From Polyangium sp. 15x6 (GTDB lineage Bacteria > Myxococcota_A > Polyangia > Polyangiales > Polyangiaceae): a DNA stretch of 64,000 nucleotides. Where the stretch lies: contig NZ_JASBQE010000045.1 of assembly GCF_029960785.1 (NCBI RefSeq), positions 32,037 through 96,036 on the forward strand, read 5' to 3'. The translations under genes and the position numbers were made by a program. A model generated the notes under the pieces. That model was not told the DNA's origin. It ran no database searches and worked only from the letters and a program-made list of their open reading frames with translations. Numbering within the stretch: the first letter of the stretch is position 1; each line of letters begins with the position of its first letter. Positions 15,845 to 24,868 of this stretch are shown piece by piece.

Positions 15845-18800
15845 ATGACGCGCTCCTCCCCCGGACCACGTGATTCGTCCTCGCCCGGCTACCCCCTGTT
15901 CGTCGGCGTCGGCGCTTCCGCGGGCGGGCTTTCGGCCGTGCAGGAGTTCCTGCGTGGCATTCCGGAGGGCGCGGGGCTCTCGATCGTGGTCCTCCTTCAC
16001 CTCGAACCCTCCACGGGCGGCACGCTCTCCGAGCTCGTGGCCAAGGCCACGACGCTGCCCGTCCTCGAGGCGCAGGATGGGATGCCGCTCGAGCCGGATC
16101 ACGTCTACGCCGCGCCGAGTCGTTGCCTGCTCACCATCCGCGACGATGTCCTGCACATCGTGCCCGCAGAGAGCCCCGAGGAGCGGCACGCGCCGATGGA
16201 TCATCTCCTCCACGGCCTTGCCCGCGAGTACGGCGAATCCGCGGTCGCGGTCATCCTGTCGGGCGACGGCAGCGACGGCGCGCTCGGGCTCCGGGCCGTG
16301 GGCGAGGGCGGAGGCTTCACGATGGTCCAGGATCCGGCCTCCGCGCGCCACGACAGCATGCCGCAGAGCGCGCTCATGACCGGCGTCGTCGATTGCGTGC
16401 GCCCGCCCGCCGAGCTCGCCGCCGAGCTCGTGGCCTACGCCGAGCACCGCAAAGAGACCTCCGGCGACGAGGACACGCTCCGCCGGGACATCGCCGACGC
16501 CTTGCCCGCGATCTGCGAGATCCTCGCCCAAAGCACCGGGCACAATTTCAAGCACTACAAGACGAGCACCCTCATCCGACGCACCCTGCGCAGGCTGCAG
16601 GTGCTCCGGATCGACTCGGCCCACGGCTATTTGCTGCGGCTCCGGTCCGATCGGTCCGAGGTCGACGAGCTCTTCAAGGATCTCTTGATCGGGGTCACCG
16701 CCTTTTTTCGGGATCCGGAGGCGTTCGAGGTCCTCGCCAAGGAGGTCCTCGCCCGGCTCGTCCGGGAGCGTTCGCCCGATCAAACCTTGCGTATCTGGGT
16801 CCCCGGCTGCGCGACGGGCGAGGAGGCGTACTCGATCGCCATGCTCGCGCGCGAGGCGCTCGATACCGTGGGCGCCGCGCCCGTGGTGCAGATCTTCGCC
16901 ACGGACATCGACGAGCAGGCCCTCGCGACGGCGCGGCTCGGCGCCTATCCGCTCGGCATCGCGGACGAGGTGCTGCCCGAGCGGCTGCGGCGTTTCTTCG
17001 TCCGCAAAGGGCAGCATTACCACATTACCAAGGAGATCCGGGAGCTCGTCCTTTTTTCGGTCCACAACCTCATCAACGACCCGCCATTCTCGAAGCTCGA
17101 CCTCGTCTCCTGCCGCAACCTGCTCATCTACCTCGGCCCGCACCTCCAGAAGAAGCTCATCCCGCTCTTTCATTACGCGCTCCGGCCCGGCGGGTATCTC
17201 TTCCTCGGGCCCTCGGAGAGCCTCTCGGCGCACCGCGAGCTCTTCCGGCCCATCGACGCGCGGCACCGGATCTCGCAGCGATTGCCGACCGCCGTGCACG
17301 TCCCGGGGCTCGTGTCGGGGCGCGACGGGCCGCCGGCCACGGTGCGCCCGCCGAACGTGCCCTCCGCCGGCGAGACCGACATCTACCTGCTCATGCAGCG
17401 GATCGTCCTCGACGAGTTCGCGCCGAAATCGGTCGTCGTCGACGAGGATGGGCAGATCGTCTCGGCGTCGGGCAACCTCGAAAAGTATCTCACGATCACG
17501 GCCGGCGCGTTCCACAACAACCTCGTGCGCCTCGTCCGCGAGGGGCTCGCCGTGGGCCTGCGGGCCTCGCTCTCGCTCGCCATCAAGGAGCGGCGCAAGG
17601 TGGTCCACGAGGGGCTCTCGGTGCGGACCACGAGCGGCACGCAGCGCGTGATGCTCACCGTGCAGCCGATGCCCCAGATGGGCGAGCAATCGGGCCTGTT
17701 CCTCGTGGTCTTCCAGGACGTCGGCCTGCCCGTCGCGCGGGAAGAGGCGCGGACGAAGGCGGCCGAGGACGCCGCCGTGCTCCTCGAGCAGCTCGAGCAG
17801 GAGCTCACGACGACCCGCGCGGACCTCGAAAAGACGGTCCAGGAGCTCGAGATCGCCAACGAGGAGCTCAAGTCGAGCAACGAGGAGCTGCTCTCGATGA
17901 ACGAGGAGCTCCAGTCGGCGAACGAGGAGCTCGAGACCTCGAAGGAGGAGGTGCAGCACGCGAACGAGGCGTTGACGCGCGCCCACACCGACCTCGAGAA
18001 CCTCCTCACGAGCACGCGGATCGCCACGCTCTTCCTCGACGACGACGGGCGCGTCCAGCGCATCACCCCCGCGATCGCGGAGATCTACAACGTGACGCAG
18101 GCCGACGTGGGGCGGCCGCTCGCGCACTTCACGCACCGCATGAAGCAGATGCCGGTCTTGCCGGAGATCGACGACGTGCGGCGCGCGGAGAGACCGATCG
18201 AGGACGAGATCGAGGCGGCGAGCGGCGCGACGTTCCTCCGGCGCGTGCTGCCGTACCGCAATCAGGTGGGCTGGACCGACGGCGTGGTCGTGACGTTCAC
18301 GGACGTGACGGCGCGCATCAGGGCCGAGGCGGCCGTGCGCGAGAGCGAGCAGCGCCTGCGCCGGATCATCGACAACATGCTCGGGTTCGTCGCGGTGCTC
18401 GATCTCGACGGCACGCTGATGGAGGTGAACCAGGCCGCGGTGAACGTGGGCGGTTTTTCGCGGGAGGAGGTCATCGGGCGCAAGTTCTGGGAGTGCCCGT
18501 GGTGGACGCACGACGAGGCCGAGGTCGCGCGGCTCGAGGACGCGGTCAAGCGCGCCGCGGACGGCGAGACGCTCCGGTACGACGCCGTCGTGCGCGTCGC
18601 GGGGGACGGGCGGATCGACATCGATTTCATGGTCGCGCCGATGCGCGACGAAAAGGGGTGCGTGACGCACCTCATCCCCTCGGGGATGGACATCACCGAT
18701 CGCAAGCGCGCCGAGGAGGCCTTGCGCGAGGCGGATCGTCGCAAGGACGAGTTCCTCGCCACGCTGGCCCACGAGCTCCGAAACCCGCTCGCGCCCATCT

Positions 18801-19849
18801 CGAACGCCGTCGAGATCTTCAAGCGGCTCGGGCCGCAGGAGCCCACGCTGCAGACCGCGCGCGAGATGATCGAGCGGCAGGTCTCGCACATGGTCCGGCT
18901 CGTCGACGATCTGCTCGACGTCTCCCGCATCACGCTCGGCAAGGTCCAGCTCCAGAAGCAGCCGATCGACGTGGCGGACGTGGTGCGGCAGGCGCTCGAC
19001 ACGAGCGGGCCGATCATCGAATCGCGACGGCACGACATGCAGGTGATCCTGCCCCTCGTGCCGACCCGCGTGGAGGGCGACCTGACCCGGCTCGGCCAGG
19101 TGGTGGGCAACCTGCTCAACAACGCGGCGAAGTACACGGACGCGGCGGGCACGATCCGCCTCGTCGTGGAGCGGGATTCGAGCGATCCGAAATTCGTCCT
19201 GCTCCGCGTCCGCGACACGGGCCGCGGCATCGATCCGGCGGCGCTCCCGCACGTCTTCGACCTGTTTTACCAGGTGGATCGGAACCTCGACCGGTCGGAG
19301 GGCGGGCTCGGCATTGGTTTGTCCCTGGTCCGCACGCTCGTCCACATGCACGGCGGCACCGTGCGGGCGTACAGCCTGGGGCGGGGGACGGGGAGCGAGT
19401 TCGTGGTGCGTCTGCCGGTCCTGCCGGACGAGCCGAGGGTGCAGCCGGAGGCGGGGACGGCCGTGGCCGAGAGCGCGGCGCCGGGCGTGCGGGTGCTCGT
19501 GGTGGACGACAACCTCGACGCGGCCGAGAGCATGGCGATGTTGCTCGAGTTCGACGGCCACGAGGTGCTGATGGCCCACGACGGCGTCGCGGCGGTGGAG
19601 ATCGCCCTGCGCGAGCGGCCGTCGGTGGTGCTGCTCGATATTGGCTTGCCGGGGCAAAACGGGTACGACGCTTGCCGGGTGATGCGCGAGCAAGGACTCT
19701 CGGAGACGCTCATCGTGGCGATGACGGGATACGGGCAGGACGAGGATCGACGACTCTCGCAGGTGGCGGGCTTCGACGCGCACGAGGTGAAGCCCCTGAA
19801 CCTGAAGGCCATCCGGCGGCTCGTCTCGGAGCGGGCCGGGCGGCGGTGA
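15845..19849 (+). CDS. CheB-CheR-PAS-histidine kinase-receiver fusion
   Basis: A 1334-residue multidomain sensor. A CheB methylesterase domain (about 18-195) has GASAGG, a His-containing LLHLEPSTGG and GDGSDG, the Ser-His-Asp set. A CheR methyltransferase (about 215-480) has TAFFRDPEAF and the SAM loop VPGCATGEEAYS. A coiled coil of ELxxxNEEL repeats (about 640-720) links to two PAS domains (about 725-965). HisKA has AHELRNPLAP near residue 975, the ATPase has NAAKYTD and GLGIGLSL, and a receiver with VVLLDIGLP ends the protein. No membrane segment is present. Such fusions may join receptor methylation to a phosphorelay; the signal is unknown. The gene ends 11 bp before the branching enzyme. 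Confidence 0.95.
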   Translation: MTRSSPGPRDSSSPGYPLFVGVGASAGGLSAVQEFLRGIPEGAGLSIVVLLHLEPSTGGTLSELVAKATTLPVLEAQDGMPLEPDHVYAAPSRCLLTIRDDVLHIVPAESPEERHAPMDHLLHGLAREYGESAVAVILSGDGSDGALGLRAVGEGGGFTMVQDPASARHDSMPQSALMTGVVDCVRPPAELAAELVAYAEHRKETSGDEDTLRRDIADALPAICEILAQSTGHNFKHYKTSTLIRRTLRRLQVLRIDSAHGYLLRLRSDRSEVDELFKDLLIGVTAFFRDPEAFEVLAKEVLARLVRERSPDQTLRIWVPGCATGEEAYSIAMLAREALDTVGAAPVVQIFATDIDEQALATARLGAYPLGIADEVLPERLRRFFVRKGQHYHITKEIRELVLFSVHNLINDPPFSKLDLVSCRNLLIYLGPHLQKKLIPLFHYALRPGGYLFLGPSESLSAHRELFRPIDARHRISQRLPTAVHVPGLVSGRDGPPATVRPPNVPSAGETDIYLLMQRIVLDEFAPKSVVVDEDGQIVSASGNLEKYLTITAGAFHNNLVRLVREGLAVGLRASLSLAIKERRKVVHEGLSVRTTSGTQRVMLTVQPMPQMGEQSGLFLVVFQDVGLPVAREEARTKAAEDAAVLLEQLEQELTTTRADLEKTVQELEIANEELKSSNEELLSMNEELQSANEELETSKEEVQHANEALTRAHTDLENLLTSTRIATLFLDDDGRVQRITPAIAEIYNVTQADVGRPLAHFTHRMKQMPVLPEIDDVRRAERPIEDEIEAASGATFLRRVLPYRNQVGWTDGVVVTFTDVTARIRAEAAVRESEQRLRRIIDNMLGFVAVLDLDGTLMEVNQAAVNVGGFSREEVIGRKFWECPWWTHDEAEVARLEDAVKRAADGETLRYDAVVRVAGDGRIDIDFMVAPMRDEKGCVTHLIPSGMDITDRKRAEEALREADRRKDEFLATLAHELRNPLAPISNAVEIFKRLGPQEPTLQTAREMIERQVSHMVRLVDDLLDVSRITLGKVQLQKQPIDVADVVRQALDTSGPIIESRRHDMQVILPLVPTRVEGDLTRLGQVVGNLLNNAAKYTDAAGTIRLVVERDSSDPKFVLLRVRDTGRGIDPAALPHVFDLFYQVDRNLDRSEGGLGIGLSLVRTLVHMHGGTVRAYSLGRGTGSEFVVRLPVLPDEPRVQPEAGTAVAESAAPGVRVLVVDDNLDAAESMAMLLEFDGHEVLMAHDGVAAVEIALRERPSVVLLDIGLPGQNGYDACRVMREQGLSETLIVAMTGYGQDEDRRLSQVAGFDAHEVKPLNLKAIRRLVSERAGRR

Positions 19850-19860
19850 GCGGTCGATCG

Positions 19861-22122
19861 ATGGACGCTACCGATTTTGATCGCATCGCGGCGGGGGAGT
19901 CCACGGATCCGCACCGGTCGCTCGGCCCGCATCGCGAGGACGGGCGGCTCGTCGTGCGTGCTTTCCGGCCGGAGGCGCTCTCGATCGTCGTGCGTCCCGA
20001 CGATCCGAACCTCAAGCCGCGCGTGATGACGCGGGTGCACCCGGGCGGCATCTTCCAGGTCGCGTTCGAGGGCGTCGAGGGGCCGTTCCCGTACCGGCTC
20101 GAGGTGCGCTCGTCGCGCGGGGCGACGAGCGGGCGGGACGCGTATGCCTTTCCGGCGTCGCTCGAGGAAGGCGAATTCGATCCGGCGGGGGAGGGGGCGG
20201 AGCGCGAGCTCTGGCGGCGGCTCGGGGCGCACGTGGGCGAGGTGCAGGGCGTCCTCGGGACGGCGTTCGCCGTGTGGGCGCCCGCGGCGCGCCGGGTGAG
20301 CGTGGTCGGCGATTTCAATCGCTGGGATGGAAAGCGCCACGCCATGCGCCGCACGAAGGCCGGCGTCTGGGAGATCTTCGTGCCCGACGTGCGCGCGGGG
20401 GCGACGTACAAGTACGAGATCAAGACGGCGAGCGGGCTCGTTCTCATGAAGAGTGATCCCCTGGCGTTCTCGGCGGAGCTCCGGCCGAGCCACGCGTCGA
20501 AGGTCGCGGCGCGGTCGTTCGTCTTCACCGACGGGGACTGGCTCGCGGCGCGGCGGGAGGCGGATCCGCACGTGCGGCCGATGAGCATTTACGAGGTCCA
20601 CCTCGGCTCGTGGCGGCGCAAGCGCGCGCCGGGGAAGGGGGACGGGCCGGGGACGTGGCTCTCGTATCGCGAGCTCGCGGACGAGCTCGTCGAGTACGTG
20701 GTTTCGCTCGGCTTCACGCACGTCGAGCTCTTGCCCGTGATGGAGCACCCGTTCGACGGCTCGTGGGGCTACCAGGTGACGGGGTATTTCGCGGCGACCT
20801 CGCGCTTCGGCGATCCGGACGATTTTCGTTATCTCGTCGACCGCTGCCACGCGCGCGGGCTCGGCGTCTTGCTCGACTGGCCGCCCGCGCATTTCCCCAA
20901 GGACGCCTTCGCGCTCGGCCGCTTCGACGGCGAGCCGCTCTACGAGCACGCAGATCCGCGCCGGGGCGAGCACCGCGAGTGGAGGACGTTCGTCTTCGAT
21001 TACGGCAAAAAAGAGGTGCGCAATTTCCTGATCGCGAGCGCGCTCTACTGGCTCGAGGAGTTCCACGTGGACGGGCTGCGCGTCGACGCGGTCGCCTCGA
21101 TGCTGTACCTCGATTACGGCGCAAAACACCCGGACGAATGGGAGCCGAACGAGTTCGGCGGCCGGGAGAACCTCGACGCGGTGACGTTCTTGCGCGAGCT
21201 CTCGGACGCCGTGCACCGGGATTTTCCGGGGGCGGTGCTCTGCGCGGAGGAATCGACGACGTGGCCGGGCGTCACGCGGCCGACGTACGTGGGGGGCCTC
21301 GGCTTCGATTTCAAGTGGAACATGGGGTGGATGCACGACACGCTCGATTACTTCGCGCTCGACCCGATCTTCCGCGCCTTCCACCACACGAAGATCACGT
21401 TTGGCCTGATGTACGCGTTCTCGGAGCGATTCCTCCTGCCGCTCTCGCACGACGAGGTCGTGCACCTGAAGCGCGCGCTGCTCTCGAAGATGCCGGGCGA
21501 TCGCTGGAAGCAACACGCGAACCTGCGAGCGCTCTACGCGATGATGTGGGCGCACCCGGGCAAGAAGCTCGTGTTCATGGGCGGCGAATTCGGGCAATGG
21601 GGAGAGTGGAACCACGATCGGGCGCTCGACTGGGAGCTCCTCGGCGAGGAGGACCACGCGGGCCTGTCGCGGCTCTTGCGGGATCTGAACGGGGTTTACC
21701 GGAAGTACGAGGCGCTCTGGGAGCTCGACGAGAGCCCGGCGGGGTTCACGTGGATCGACGCGAACGACGCGATCCAGAGCGTGGCCTCGTTCGTGCGATT
21801 TCCGCGGCAACCGGACGGATCGGAGGAGCCGTGCCCGAAGCGGATCCAGAAAGGGATCTTCGTGGTGTTCATCGGCAATTTCACGCCGCTGCCGCGTCAT
21901 GGCCATCGCGTGGGCGTGCCGCGGCGGTGCCGATACCTCGAGGTGCTGAACACGGATGCGCGGGTGTACGGCGGGAGCGGGGTGGGGAATCTGGGGAGCG
22001 TGGACTGCGAGGACGTGCCTTCGCACGGGTTCGAGCAGTCGATCGTGCTGACGTTGCCGCCGCTCTCCGGGTTGTTTCTGGTGCCGGAGCTCGAGGAGGA
22101 TCCGGTGGAGGTGGGAGCGTAG
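19861..22122 (+). CDS. glgB: 1,4-alpha-glucan branching enzyme
   Basis: A 753-residue GH13 enzyme that cuts alpha-1,4 glucan chains and makes alpha-1,6 branches in glycogen. It has the N-terminal CBM48-type region (VVGDFNRWDGKRHAM), the YEVHLGSW start of the barrel, the nucleophile Asp near 408 (GLRVDAVASMLYLDY), the acid Glu near 463 (CAEESTTWPG) and LSHDEVVHLK. The usual DWVPAHF block reads DWPPAHF, a conservative-looking but atypical Pro. ATG 19861 lies 11 bp after the stop of the CheB-CheR kinase, so the two are probably cotranscribed, and no good ribosome-binding site is seen between them. Glycogen synthase and phosphorylase genes are not in the window. Confidence 0.96.
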   Translation: MDATDFDRIAAGESTDPHRSLGPHREDGRLVVRAFRPEALSIVVRPDDPNLKPRVMTRVHPGGIFQVAFEGVEGPFPYRLEVRSSRGATSGRDAYAFPASLEEGEFDPAGEGAERELWRRLGAHVGEVQGVLGTAFAVWAPAARRVSVVGDFNRWDGKRHAMRRTKAGVWEIFVPDVRAGATYKYEIKTASGLVLMKSDPLAFSAELRPSHASKVAARSFVFTDGDWLAARREADPHVRPMSIYEVHLGSWRRKRAPGKGDGPGTWLSYRELADELVEYVVSLGFTHVELLPVMEHPFDGSWGYQVTGYFAATSRFGDPDDFRYLVDRCHARGLGVLLDWPPAHFPKDAFALGRFDGEPLYEHADPRRGEHREWRTFVFDYGKKEVRNFLIASALYWLEEFHVDGLRVDAVASMLYLDYGAKHPDEWEPNEFGGRENLDAVTFLRELSDAVHRDFPGAVLCAEESTTWPGVTRPTYVGGLGFDFKWNMGWMHDTLDYFALDPIFRAFHHTKITFGLMYAFSERFLLPLSHDEVVHLKRALLSKMPGDRWKQHANLRALYAMMWAHPGKKLVFMGGEFGQWGEWNHDRALDWELLGEEDHAGLSRLLRDLNGVYRKYEALWELDESPAGFTWIDANDAIQSVASFVRFPRQPDGSEEPCPKRIQKGIFVVFIGNFTPLPRHGHRVGVPRRCRYLEVLNTDARVYGGSGVGNLGSVDCEDVPSHGFEQSIVLTLPPLSGLFLVPELEEDPVEVGA

Positions 22123-22140
22123 GCGGCAAGCGCTCCTGCG

Positions 22141-22254
22141 CGTCTTTCGGCGCGCCGCGCGCGAAGCACGCGACGCACCGATTCTCCTGCCGAGACCGCG
22201 CTGAAATCAGGGCACACCGCCCCATCGCGCCCGCTTGCGCGGTAGCGCGGACAC
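22141..22254. repeat. Left flank of a split direct repeat around the EGF lipoprotein gene
   Basis: CGTCTTTCGGCGCGCCG at 22141-22157 recurs exactly at 24566-24582, and CGGTAGCGCGGACACC at 22239-22254 recurs with one change at 24586-24601. The lipoprotein gene lies between the two sites. In the left copy the two blocks are 81 bp apart, in the right copy only 3 bp. It is the convergent intergenic region after glgB. Confidence 0.65.
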
Positions 22255-22258
22255 CTAC

Positions 22259-24421
22259 TCAGAGTCCGTTGGGGACCACGGTGACGGTGCCGGATCCCCT
22301 GTTGGTCAGGATGAGATCGTCGTACCCATCCGCGTCCATGTCCGCGGTGGCGATGGCGTTGAGGCCGGGCGAGGCGCCGGTCGAGACGACGGCGCCCGAG
22401 GTGAAGGCTCCGGTGCCGTTGCCGGTCATCGGGCGGACGCCGCCCGAGGATGTCGTGACGAGGATGTAGGCGTCGAGCTTGCCGTCGCCGTTGAAGTCAC
22501 TGGCCACGACCCCCAGCGCCGAGTTGGCGATCGCAGCGGGCGCGGCGGCGGACGGAGCGCCGCTCGCGAAGGTGCCGTTGCCGTTCCCTTTGAAGAAGAA
22601 GAGGTACCGGCCGGCCGCGCCGTTCGCGAGGATGTCGAGCGTGCCGTCGCCGTTGGCGTCGCCAAAGGCGATGCCCGCCGTCTGGCCGTTGACGGCGTTG
22701 GTGTAGGCGACGGGTGCGGCGAACGAGCCATTGCCCTGGTTGATGAGGATCGACAGGCGTGCGCTGGCGGGGCTCGTCACCACGATATCGGAGAAGCCAT
22801 CGGCGTTCAGATCACGGCAGGCGATGGTCGACTGCACGCCGCCGGTGGCCGGGATGGTGATGAACGTGGGCGCGCCGAAGCTGCCCGCGCCGGTGCCGAA
22901 GATCACGCTCACCTGGCTCAGGGTCACGCTGGTGGTGGCGATGTCGACCCGCCCATCGTGATCGAAGTCGCCGGCGCAGAGGTGGACGGAGCCCGGGGTG
23001 CCGGTGGTGAAGTTCGTCGGCGCGTCGAAGGTTCCGGGCGCGCTCGGGCCCAGGTTTCGGTAGACGCTGATGCTCCCGTTGCTGAGGAGCAGGTTGGTCT
23101 GGCCGTTGACGGTGACGGCGTCGAGCCACCCGTCACCGTCCACGTCCGCGGCCACGACCGCGTTGCTGGAGAGCGGGGCGCCCGTGTAGTTGACCTCCGC
23201 CTGAACGGTTGCGTCGCCATTGCCGAGGAAAGCGGAGAACGAGCCGGAGGGGGTCACGATCGATCCGGATTCGGCGTTGGCCACCAGGATGTCGAGCTTC
23301 CCGTCGCCATTCACATCGGCGACCGCCGGGGCCAGCGGGTTGTGGTTCGCGGGGGAGCTGACCGGCGTGCCGGGGACCTGGCCGGAGGGCGCGGCCTGGC
23401 AGGTACCGTTCGAGCAGATTTCGCCCGTCGCGCACGCGATGTTGCATCCGTTGCAGTTGCCGGCGTCGCTCTGGAGGTTCACCTCGCAGCCGTCGGACGA
23501 GTTCCCGTTGCAGTCCGCGAGGGTGCCGGAGCAAGCCTCGCAGTGGGTCCCCTCGTAGGTGGGCGCGCACTCGCAGGTGTAGCTATTGATGCCGTCGGTG
23601 CAGGTGCCACCGTTCAGGCACGGGCTTGCGGCGCACGCGTCGATGTTGGTCTCGCAGTTGGTGCCGGTGAAGTCGGGAGCGCACTCGCAGGTGTAGCTAT
23701 GGATGCCGTCGGTGCAGGTGCCACCGTTCAGGCACGGGCTTGCGGCGCACTCGTCGATGTTGGTCTCGCAGTTGGTGCCGGTGAAGCCAGGCGCGCACTC
23801 GCAGGTGTAGCTATGGATGCCGTCGGTGCAGGTGCCGCCGTTCAGGCACGGGCTTGCGGCGCATTCGTCGATGTTGGTACAGCTCACGCCGTCGCCCTCG
23901 TACCCCGCATTGCAGGCGCAGGTAAAGGAGCCCGCGGTGTTGGTGCAGGTGGCGTTTTCGTCGCAGTTGTCGGTGCCGGCGGAGCACTCGTCGACGTCGA
24001 CGCAGGTGCCGCTCTGGCACGTGAGGCCGTCGCAGCAGGGCACCGTGGCGTCGCACGGCGCGTTCACGGGCAGGCAGCCCAGGCCGCTGCACGTCGGGTC
24101 GAAGAGCGGCGAGGACGGGTCGAGGCTGGTGACGTAGTCGCCGTTGTGAGCGCTGTGCGCGTTGATGCACGCCTGCTCGCTGACACGGATGATCGTGTAG
24201 GGATGAGTCTTCGAGCTGGTCTTGTGGCAGATCTGGACCGTACCGTTGATATCGAAGTAATTGCACTGCTCGGCGGTGAGCGCGTCATGGGCCTCGCCCA
24301 CGGCTTCGTCGCCTTCGTGGCTGTCGGCCTCGGAGGGGCCGGCGCTGGCGCAGCCCGCGAGGAGCAGGGCGGAGAGAGCCGGGATCGTCAGATAGGAGAG
24401 AGAGCTCTTGAGATAACGCAT
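22259..24421 (-). CDS. EGF-like and FG-GAP repeat lipoprotein
   Basis: A 720-residue surface or periplasmic protein. A lipoprotein signal peptide ends in LLLAGC near residue 22. Then come an N-terminal Cys domain (to about 130), four EGF-like modules (about 130-305; the last three almost identical, each starting NID[EA]CAASPCLNGG), and a C-terminal region of seven FG-GAP/VCBS-like repeats with calcium loops such as DVNGDGKLD and DFNGDGKLD, which should fold as a beta-propeller. It is likely an adhesion or calcium-binding exported protein. ATG 24421 is chosen for the signal peptide; a GTG at 24460 is less likely. It is convergent with glgB. Confidence 0.9.
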   Translation of the reverse strand: MRYLKSSLSYLTIPALSALLLAGCASAGPSEADSHEGDEAVGEAHDALTAEQCNYFDINGTVQICHKTSSKTHPYTIIRVSEQACINAHSAHNGDYVTSLDPSSPLFDPTCSGLGCLPVNAPCDATVPCCDGLTCQSGTCVDVDECSAGTDNCDENATCTNTAGSFTCACNAGYEGDGVSCTNIDECAASPCLNGGTCTDGIHSYTCECAPGFTGTNCETNIDECAASPCLNGGTCTDGIHSYTCECAPDFTGTNCETNIDACAASPCLNGGTCTDGINSYTCECAPTYEGTHCEACSGTLADCNGNSSDGCEVNLQSDAGNCNGCNIACATGEICSNGTCQAAPSGQVPGTPVSSPANHNPLAPAVADVNGDGKLDILVANAESGSIVTPSGSFSAFLGNGDATVQAEVNYTGAPLSSNAVVAADVDGDGWLDAVTVNGQTNLLLSNGSISVYRNLGPSAPGTFDAPTNFTTGTPGSVHLCAGDFDHDGRVDIATTSVTLSQVSVIFGTGAGSFGAPTFITIPATGGVQSTIACRDLNADGFSDIVVTSPASARLSILINQGNGSFAAPVAYTNAVNGQTAGIAFGDANGDGTLDILANGAAGRYLFFFKGNGNGTFASGAPSAAAPAAIANSALGVVASDFNGDGKLDAYILVTTSSGGVRPMTGNGTGAFTSGAVVSTGASPGLNAIATADMDADGYDDLILTNRGSGTVTVVPNGL
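23560..23878 (-). repeat. Three near-identical 114-bp repeats coding EGF modules
   Basis: The block beginning GATGCCGTCGGTGCAGGTGC starts at 23588, 23702 and 23816, exactly 114 bp (38 codons) apart. Base identity between copies is very high, including synonymous sites, so the expansion is recent or kept uniform by recombination. Copy number may vary between strains. Confidence 0.9.
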
Positions 24422-24808
24422 GTCTCGTTTTCTGTTCTTGCAAAAGCGTGGGGGGGCCACGCGACGCCGAGCCGGCGCCGACGGCGATGCGTCAGGTCGT
24501 CAATTCAAGATCGATGCCACCGTGGAATACGGCTTCGGGAGGTGATGTCGAGGCAGGCCCCTACTCGTCTTTCGGCGCGCCGGCCCGGTATCGCGGACAC
24601 CGCGACACCGAGTACGACGGACCTCGGACCCAGTCTCCATCTGCCGCTGCTGCTGCCTGAGCGCCTCAGCTGCGGAGACTGAGCATCACCAGCTCGAATC
24701 GATCTGTCTTGGAGACGGTTCCAGGTCGACCAGGTTTCGGCTCCCGCGGCTGCCGGCGACCGCGAGCCGGCGGCCCCGGCCCTTGCCCGGCCCGTGCTTT
24801 TCTCGTAA
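24422..24808. other. Intergenic region between the EGF lipoprotein and the TetR operon
   Basis: Apart from the right flank of the split direct repeat (24566-24601), no gene was supported here. It should contain the promoter of the lipoprotein gene, which is divergent from the TetR operon. No clear pair of promoter hexamers was found on the minus strand. Confidence 0.5.
24566..24601. repeat. Right flank of the split direct repeat
   Basis: This copy has CGTCTTTCGGCGCGCCG at 24566-24582 and CGGTATCGCGGACACC at 24586-24601, matching blocks at 22141 and 22239. Also shared is CTACTC, which here precedes the first block and on the left follows the second. Confidence 0.65.
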
Positions 24809-24809
24809 A

Positions 24810-24824
24810 ATATAACGCCGTTAC
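24810..24824. promoter_or_regulatory. Second, imperfect TetR operator
   Basis: TATAAC-GCC-GTTACA, an imperfect version of the perfect palindrome centred 34 bp downstream. The two share the half-site TATAAC with a three-base spacer. A 34-bp centre distance is slightly over three helical turns, allowing two dimers on one face. Confidence 0.6.
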
Positions 24825-24832
24825 AGCTTCTC

Positions 24833-24861
24833 CTTGACGGATATATAACGGTGTTATATAT
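24833..24861 (+). promoter_or_regulatory. TetR operon promoter with perfect palindromic operator
   Basis: A -35-like TTGACG lies at 24833-24838. The perfect palindrome ATATATAAC-GGT-GTTATATAT (24841-24861) fills the spacer and the -10 area (ATATAT at 24856-24861, 17-bp spacer). Binding of the repressor there would block RNA polymerase. Transcription would start close to 24868, next to the ATG at 24869, so the mRNA may be leaderless; indeed no ribosome-binding site precedes the ATG. Regulation by its own TetR product is inferred from position and symmetry. Confidence 0.7.
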
Positions 24862-24868
24862 CCCGATC

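Noticed and set aside
15755..19783. A 1342-codon open frame on the minus strand
   Set aside because: It is exactly antisense to the CheB-CheR kinase. It is His/Arg/Glu-rich without any domain, the usual shadow of a high-GC gene.
16123..19860. An open frame that would extend glgB upstream by more than 1200 codons
   Set aside because: The upstream part is Arg-rich shadow of the kinase gene. GlgB proper starts at 19861 with a normal length.
22235..24682. An antisense frame with Val/Gly/Ala repeats
   Set aside because: The repeats are the complement of the EGF and FG-GAP repeats of the real gene, with no independent support.
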